Origin: Gordonia soli NBRC 108243
GTDB lineage: Bacteria; Actinomycetota; Actinomycetes; Mycobacteriales; Mycobacteriaceae
NCBI RefSeq assembly: GCF_000334455.1
Contig: NZ_BANX01000001.1
Span: 38,569 to 102,568, forward strand
Reading direction: 5' to 3'
DNA length: 64,000 nt
The translations under genes and the position numbers were made by a program. This document shows positions 58,504-64,000 of this stretch, piece by piece (the first letter of the stretch is position 1; each line of letters opens with the position of its first letter). The notes beneath the pieces are model-generated. The model had not been told where the DNA came from and did not search any database. It was given only the letters and a program-made list of their open reading frames with translations.

Positions 58504-58884
58504 GAGAACGCTCCCCCGCGCTCGGTAACCTCGACCTCGGCCATATCGCCTCCCAGTTCGCTACGGCCCCTCGGTCCTTGGTACTACTTTGCCCTACCTG
58601 GTGTTCACGTGGAGCATGGGCCGCCTATTTGTGATTTGTTCCACACGATTTACGGTAACAATCTCACGTTCGCAATGCTACCCGTGTTACTGCTGTGTTT
58701 TAAGTGGCCAAAGTGCATGATGTGCAAGTGTTATCGCGGCGTCACGTCCCCGCGACCCTGCCCTTCGGTGCCGGCTGGTCGGTTCCGACCTGACGGCCCG
58801 TGACCTCGCCCCGTCACCACAGTCCGAGGGTCACCACAGTCCGAGGGGCACCACAGTCCGGGGGCCCGGCCGGCATCACCGCGG
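58504..58884. other. 381-base gap after mbtH
   Basis: Unusually AT-rich around 58600-58740. It contains TGTGATTTGTTCCACA (58630-58645), one base off the CRP/GlxR consensus TGTGA-N6-TCACA, and a spaced inverted pair GTAACA/TGTTAC (58655-58660, 58685-58690). Both lie upstream of the small gene that starts at 58503. No convincing gene is present on either strand. Confidence 0.5.
58814..58864. repeat. three tandem 17-base units after mbtH
   Basis: Units at 58814-58830, 58831-58847 and 58848-58864 read TCACCACAGTCCGAGGG, the third with two changes. They begin 20 bases past the mbtH stop on the minus strand. Confidence 0.85.
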
Positions 58885-59118
58885 CTAGGCGTCGCCGCGT
58901 GCGGCCTTGTCTGCTTCCATTGCATCGATCAGGCTCTTCGGCCGCAGATCGGTCCAGTTCTGCTCGACGTACTCCAGGCACGCGGCGCGGCTGTCCTCGC
59001 CGAACACCTTGTTCCACCCGGCCGGGATGTCGGCGAAGGTGGGCCACAGCGAGTGCTGGTTCTCGTCGTTGACCAGCACGAAGAACCGGCCGTCCTCGTC
59101 ATCGAAGGGGTTGGTCAT
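58885..59118 (-). CDS. MbtH-like protein (second copy)
   Basis: A 77-residue MbtH homologue: [53 protein letters not shown]. All three tryptophans are present. It starts three bases after the NRPS stop and so is cotranscribed with it. It should activate the adenylation domains of that NRPS. The two MbtH proteins in the window are about 60 percent alike by eye and may be exchangeable. Confidence 0.95.
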   Translation of the reverse strand: MTNPFDDEDGRFFVLVNDENQHSLWPTFADIPAGWNKVFGEDSRAACLEYVEQNWTDLRPKSLIDAMEADKAARGDA

Positions 59119-59121
59119 TGG

Positions 59122-62100
59122 TCACTCCTCATCAGTTGTTGGATCAAGGATATTAGGTGGTCCGACGACGTCGTCGGAAGCGTTCACCGCAGCATCGAGC
59201 AGTGGCCCGATCACGGCGAGTGAGTCGGCATCGGCCATCCCCAGATGGTGTGTGTCGACGTCGACGTTGGTCACGGTCCCGGTGACGAACGGGCGCCAGC
59301 TCTCCGCCATCGCCGCGGGGTCGTCCTTGTCGGCGGTGGCCGTGAACACCAGCATGTCGCCGGTGAACACCGTCGGCCGGAAGTCCATCACGACCCGCGC
59401 CGACGACTCGAAGCTGTCCATGATGCGTTGCACCTGACCGGCGTCGAGCAGGCCCATCCCGGCGATCTGACCGCGGATGATCTCGGTGACCTCCTCGGGG
59501 GTGGCGGCATGGACGTCGTCGCCGAGGTCGAAGAGTTCGCGCCATCCGCCGAGGATGTCCACGACGACGGAACCGTCGGGTCCCTCCGCACCATCGGCCG
59601 CCTCGGTCGAGGACTCCGGCACCGAGGCCGCGTGGTCGAGTTCCTGCTCGTCCTCCGGACGCGAGTCCATGATGCCCAGGAAGGCAACCGACTCCCCCAG
59701 CTCCTGCAGTCGGGTGGCCATCGCCTGTGCGATGACACCGCCGACCGACCATCCGAGCAGGTGGTACGGCCCCGACGGCTGGATGCGGCGGATCTCGTCC
59801 ACGTAGCGCTCCGCCAGACGGTGCGCATCGGTCTCGGTGGGTTCCCCGGTCACCACATGTGGGTCCTGCAGCCCGTGGATCGGACGGTCGGTCAGGTAGG
59901 GCGCCAGCCCGCCGTAGAACCACGCGAGCCCGCCGGCCGGGTGGACGCAGAACAATGCGGGTCTGCTGCCGTCGGGCCGCAACGTGATCACCACGTCGTC
60001 GCTGACCGCGTTGCCCTGCGCGATCCGTCCCGCGAGGCCGCGGGCGGTGGCGTCGGAGAACAACCATGCGAGTTCCACCGGCAGGTTGTGGCGATCGCGG
60101 ATGCGGGCGATCACGCGGGTCGCCGCCAGCGAGTTGCCGCCGAGGTCGAAGAACGACTCGGTGACGCCGACCTGGTCGATCCCCAGCACGTCGGCGAACA
60201 CGTCGGCCACCGCACGCTCCACCTCGTTCGCCGGCGCCACGTAGGTGGCCTCGGAGATCTGTGGCCGGGGCAGTTCCCGACGGTTTACCTTGCCCGCCGA
60301 CGACAACGGCATCACGTCGAGCGGGACCCAGACCGACGGGCGCATGTACTCCGGCAAGGACCGCGCGACCGTACCGCGTACGGCGTCCAGGTCGACACCC
60401 TCCGCGGGTGCGACGTAGGCGACCAACTGATCCCCCGCAGGCCCCGACACGACGGTCGCCGCGGTGTGCACGACACCTGGTACGGCGGCGACCACCGCCT
60501 CGATCTCGCCGAGTTCGAGGCGCTGACCGCGGAGCTTCACCTGGAAGTCGATGCGCCCCAGGTACTCGAGCTCTCCGCCGCGGTTCCAGCGCACGCGGTC
60601 ACCGGTGCGGTAGAGGCGCGATCCCGGCGCACCGGACGGGTCGGCGACGAAGCGTTCCGCCGACAGCGCCGGTTGCGCCGCGTACCCACGGGCGACCTGG
60701 ACACCACCGAGGTACAACTCGCCCGCGACGCCCGGCGGTACCGGTCGCAACCGGTTGTCGAGCACCATGGCCGTCGTGTTCGGCACGGGACGGCCGATCG
60801 GCACCGTCGTCTCACCGGCCAGCACCTGATGTCCGGTCACGTCCACCGCAGCTTCGGTGGGCCCGTACAGGTTGTGCAGGCCGATCGCCGGCAGGGCCGC
60901 GAGCACCGACTGTGCGGTCGGGACCGTCAGGGCCTCGCCGGAGGTGAAGAGGAGTCGGACCGTATCGAGGGCCGCGAGCCGCTGCGGCCCGAGCACCTCG
61001 ACGAAGGTGGACAGCATCGACGGCACGAAGTGCAGCACCGAGACCCGGTCACGGGCGATGACCTCGGCGAGATGCTCGGGATCGCCGTGGCGGCCGGGAT
61101 CCAGGACGGTCAGGGTCGCACCGACCGTGAACGGCCAGAACAACTCCCACACGGACACGTCGAAGGTGTACGGCGTCTTCTGCGCGACCACGTCGCCCAC
61201 CGCGACGGGATACCGGTCCTGCATCCATGCGATGCGGTTCGCGATCGCGCGGTGCGAGACCGTCACGCCCTTGGGCACACCGGTGGAGCCCGATGTGAAG
61301 AGCGTGTACGCGGCATGGTCGGGTCGCAGCGGCGTGATCCGTTCGGCGGCGGCGATCGCCGCCGTACCCGGGTCGACGGCCCGGTCGGCGGTGACCTGTG
61401 TGACACCCACTCCCAGCTCGTCGGCGACCTCCACGATCGCAGCCACCGCAGCACGGTCGGCGACCAGCAGTCGCTGCGCGGATGCCGCCCGCAGCATCGC
61501 GCGGGCACGATCGGCAGGTGCATCGACGTCGACGGGTACGTACTGCCCGCCGGCCGCGGCGATCGCATGGATGGCGAGCAGCATCTCCGCCGACCGCGGG
61601 ATGCTCACCGCCACCGCCACATCCGGGCCGACGCCGACTGCGATCAACTCGCGAGCCAGTTCGGCTGTCCGGGCGCCGAACTCACCGTAGGTCATCTCGC
61701 GGCCACCTGCGGTCAGTGCCACGTCGTCGGGCGCCTCCGCGGCGCGCGCAGCGATCGCATCCGGCAGCAGTTGCCCGCCCTCGGAGACCGTGGCCCCGCG
61801 TGCCCAGCCCGCCACGTCGGCCTGCTCTGCGGCCGAGGCGATCTCGACGTCCGCGACACCGACGGTCGGATCGGCGGTCAGGTCGTCGAGCAGGCGGACG
61901 AACCGTTCGGCGAGTCCGGCGGCCGTGCTCTGGTCGAAGAGGTCCGTGGCGTAGACGACCGATCCCGTCCAGTCCTCCGCCGCCCCGGCGGCGCCGACAG
62001 TCACCGTCAGGTCGAGTTGCGCGGGGATCTGCGGCGGTTCGACGGGAGTGACCTCGAGACCCGCGACGGTGCCGCCCACCAGACCACCGGACGCCGTCGC

Positions 62101-64000
62101 GGGGACCGCGACCTGGTCGAAGGTCAGCATGACCTGCGCCAGCGGTGAGAACGCCTCGGAGCGTGTCGGGTTGAGGGACTCGACGACCGTCTCGAACGGG
62201 ACGTCGGCGTTGGCGAATGCGTCCAGCCCGGTGGTCCGCACCTCGTCGACGAGCCCCGCGAAGTCGGTGTCCTCACGCAGCCGCGCGCGCAGGACGAGCG
62301 TGTTGACGAACATCCCCACGACCGGATCGAGAACGCGCTGACCGCGTCCGGCGATCGGGGTCGCGACCGCGACGTCGTCGGTGGCGGCGAGTCGGCCCAG
62401 CAGGACCGACAGCGCGGCCTGGACGACCATGAACGGGGTGGCCGATCGTGCGGCGGCCAGGTCCGTGATGCGTTCGACGACCCGGGCCGGGATGGTGAAG
62501 CCGACCTGCGCGCCGCGGTGCGACGCAACCGCCGGACGAGCACGATCGGTCGGGATGTCGATGACGTCGGGCAGACCCGCCAGCTGATCGGTCCAGTACG
62601 CGAGTTGCGCACCGACCACCGAACCCGGGTCCTGGGCCGATCCCAACACCGCGTGCTGCCAGATGGCGTAGTCCGCGAACTGGACCTCGAGCGGCGTGAA
62701 CGTCGGTGCCACACCGGCGGTCCGCGCGGTGTAGGCGGCCACCACGTCCCCGATGAGCGGGACCATCGACTCGCCGTCGGCAGCGATGTGGTGTACCACC
62801 ACGGCGAGCACGTGCTCGCCCTCGGCGGCCGTCCACAGCCGGGCGCGGACGGGCCACTCTCGCGACACGTCGAATCCACGGGTGAGGGCGCGCTCGAGGT
62901 CGGCCTGGGAGTCGACCACGGCCCAGTCGAGCCGAGCCGTAACCGATTCGGCATCCTCGACCACCTGGTACGCCACACCGTCGACCGACGGGAACGTCGT
63001 GCGCAGGACCTCGTGGCGGACGACCGCATCGCCGAGCGCGGCATGCAGCGCGTCGACATCCGGCGTGCCGCTCAACCGCAGCACAACCGGGATGTTGTAG
63101 GTCGCGGAGGTCGGATCGAACTGGTTGATGAACCACATCCGCTGCTGCGCGAACGACAACGGGATGTGCGACGGACGGGGGCGGACAGCGACGACCGGGG
63201 CCAGTCCGGCCGCCCGTCCCGCGACCGCCGCGACCAGCTCGCGCACCGACGGCGCTTCGAAGAGATCACGCACGGACACATCGGTGTCCAGCACGTCACC
63301 CACCCGGGAGGCCAATCGCATCGCCGACAACGAGTTGCCGCCGGCATCGAAGAAGCCTGCGGTGACGCTGATCTCGTCGAGTCCGAGGACGTCGGCGAAG
63401 ACCGCGGCGACCGCCTGCTCGTCACCCGATGCAGCAGCGACGAACTCACCCGATGCTCCGCCGAGGTCGGGCGCCGGCAGTGCCCGACGGTCCAGTTTGC
63501 CCGCGGAGTTGAGTGACACGTGCTCGATGGGCATCCACACCGACGGGCGCATGTACTCCGGCAGCGACTCGGCGACCGCCGTACGCACAGCGTCAAGGTC
63601 CACCGTGGCCGGCGACACGTAGGCGACGAGGTGCTGGGCACCCGAGGGGGCCGCCACCACGGTCGCTGCCGTGTGGACGACGCCCGGCACGGAGGCGATG
63701 ACCGATTCGATCTCGCCGAGTTCGATCCGCTGGCCGCGCAACTTCACCTGGAAGTCGGTGCGACCCAGGTACTCGATCTCGCCGGTGGTGTTCCAGCGCA
63801 CCAGGTCTCCGGTGCGATAGAGGCGTTCACCGGGGCCACCGAACGGATCCGCGACGAATCGTTCGGCCGACAGGTCCGGACGTCCCGCATAGCCGCGCGC
63901 GATCTGGACACCGCCGAGGTAGAGCTCACCGGGCACCCCGGCGGGAACCGGTCGCAGCCGGGCATCGAGGACCCACGTGGTGGTGTTCCACACCGGGTGG
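59122..64000 (-). CDS. non-ribosomal peptide synthetase, C-terminal part
   Basis: The last 1625 residues of an NRPS that enters from the right edge. In gene order: the end of an A domain, a T domain (GGNSLSAM near 63,335), a C domain (HHIAADGES near 62,780), an A domain, a T domain (GGNSLAAT near 60,130) and a TE domain (GWSVGG near 59,745, late His in VDTHHLGMADADSL). The last A domain has [12 protein letters not shown] and specificity residues D-V-W-H-F-S-L-V-D-K, the same as serine-activating EntF, so serine is predicted. There is no epimerase or reductase domain. Upstream modules and the start are outside the window. Confidence 0.94.
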   Translation of the reverse strand, partial: HPVWNTTTWVLDARLRPVPAGVPGELYLGGVQIARGYAGRPDLSAERFVADPFGGPGERLYRTGDLVRWNTTGEIEYLGRTDFQVKLRGQRIELGEIESVIASVPGVVHTAATVVAAPSGAQHLVAYVSPATVDLDAVRTAVAESLPEYMRPSVWMPIEHVSLNSAGKLDRRALPAPDLGGASGEFVAAASGDEQAVAAVFADVLGLDEISVTAGFFDAGGNSLSAMRLASRVGDVLDTDVSVRDLFEAPSVRELVAAVAGRAAGLAPVVAVRPRPSHIPLSFAQQRMWFINQFDPTSATYNIPVVLRLSGTPDVDALHAALGDAVVRHEVLRTTFPSVDGVAYQVVEDAESVTARLDWAVVDSQADLERALTRGFDVSREWPVRARLWTAAEGEHVLAVVVHHIAADGESMVPLIGDVVAAYTARTAGVAPTFTPLEVQFADYAIWQHAVLGSAQDPGSVVGAQLAYWTDQLAGLPDVIDIPTDRARPAVASHRGAQVGFTIPARVVERITDLAAARSATPFMVVQAALSVLLGRLAATDDVAVATPIAGRGQRVLDPVVGMFVNTLVLRARLREDTDFAGLVDEVRTTGLDAFANADVPFETVVESLNPTRSEAFSPLAQVMLTFDQVAVPATASGGLVGGTVAGLEVTPVEPPQIPAQLDLTVTVGAAGAAEDWTGSVVYATDLFDQSTAAGLAERFVRLLDDLTADPTVGVADVEIASAAEQADVAGWARGATVSEGGQLLPDAIAARAAEAPDDVALTAGGREMTYGEFGARTAELARELIAVGVGPDVAVAVSIPRSAEMLLAIHAIAAAGGQYVPVDVDAPADRARAMLRAASAQRLLVADRAAVAAIVEVADELGVGVTQVTADRAVDPGTAAIAAAERITPLRPDHAAYTLFTSGSTGVPKGVTVSHRAIANRIAWMQDRYPVAVGDVVAQKTPYTFDVSVWELFWPFTVGATLTVLDPGRHGDPEHLAEVIARDRVSVLHFVPSMLSTFVEVLGPQRLAALDTVRLLFTSGEALTVPTAQSVLAALPAIGLHNLYGPTEAAVDVTGHQVLAGETTVPIGRPVPNTTAMVLDNRLRPVPPGVAGELYLGGVQVARGYAAQPALSAERFVADPSGAPGSRLYRTGDRVRWNRGGELEYLGRIDFQVKLRGQRLELGEIEAVVAAVPGVVHTAATVVSGPAGDQLVAYVAPAEGVDLDAVRGTVARSLPEYMRPSVWVPLDVMPLSSAGKVNRRELPRPQISEATYVAPANEVERAVADVFADVLGIDQVGVTESFFDLGGNSLAATRVIARIRDRHNLPVELAWLFSDATARGLAGRIAQGNAVSDDVVITLRPDGSRPALFCVHPAGGLAWFYGGLAPYLTDRPIHGLQDPHVVTGEPTETDAHRLAERYVDEIRRIQPSGPYHLLGWSVGGVIAQAMATRLQELGESVAFLGIMDSRPEDEQELDHAASVPESSTEAADGAEGPDGSVVVDILGGWRELFDLGDDVHAATPEEVTEIIRGQIAGMGLLDAGQVQRIMDSFESSARVVMDFRPTVFTGDMLVFTATADKDDPAAMAESWRPFVTGTVTNVDVDTHHLGMADADSLAVIGPLLDAAVNASDDVVGPPNILDPTTDEE

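Noticed and set aside
57658..58803. A 381-codon plus-strand frame
   Set aside because: It crosses a terminator stem and an AT-rich gap and is out of frame with the DUF4190 gene.
59245..62148. A 967-codon plus-strand frame over the second NRPS
   Set aside because: Antisense shadow; the minus frame has all NRPS motifs.
1..64000. CRISPR array or tRNA genes
   Set aside because: Only short tandem repeats without spacers were seen, and no cloverleaf with a TTC loop pattern was recognised.

Overview
The window comes from a high-GC actinobacterium of the Mycobacteriales, most likely Gordonia or a close relative. This is an inference from several things: strong GC bias; an F420-type luciferase-like oxidoreductase; a DUF222/HNH gene; a SigK/RskA pair; a CE1758/CE1759-type flavin monooxygenase system; and the secY-adk-map block next to spc ribosomal protein genes. 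No tRNA, rRNA, CRISPR array, insertion sequence or origin was seen.

Layout. 1-12,100: a partial ABC exporter, two luciferase-like oxidoreductases, dtd, fdhD, a stand-alone alanyl-tRNA synthetase catalytic fragment, a decayed DUF222/HNH gene, a small hypothetical protein, and a coupled pair of membrane esterase and MprF-like protein. 12,101-17,721 (minus): map, adk, secY, rplO, rpmD, rpsE, rplR, rplF, rpsH. 18,010-29,717: an island with an EthD-domain protein, a PQQ-type sugar dehydrogenase lipoprotein, a four-gene cellulose-synthase-like exopolysaccharide operon, a convergent glycoside hydrolase lipoprotein and a DUF4262 protein. 29,831-31,285 (minus): rpsN, rplE, rplX, rplN. The spc operon is therefore split between rpsN and rpsH, and each half carries its own copy of a very similar promoter.

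31,684-47,881 (plus): one transcription unit with a 4656-residue four-module NRPS, an MbtH-like protein and a DrrAB-type ABC exporter. Module 1 has a clear serine code; modules 2-4 share an unassigned code. 47,994-51,398: alkylsulfatase and sigK-rskA. 51,558-58,096: two related LuxR-type regulators, an acetoacetate decarboxylase-like protein, a pirin, a two-component flavin monooxygenase, a lipoprotein and a membrane protein. 58,186-64,000 (minus): an adenylation-domain fragment, a second MbtH and the C-terminal part of a second NRPS, also ending in a serine module plus thioesterase.

The two NRPS loci, about 13 kb apart and each with MbtH and thioesterase, are probably two peptide pathways or two parts of one. 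No aryl acid, hydroxylation or iron-uptake gene lies in the window, so a siderophore role cannot be claimed. The exopolysaccharide island and the N-terminally acylating NRPS are the most unusual content.
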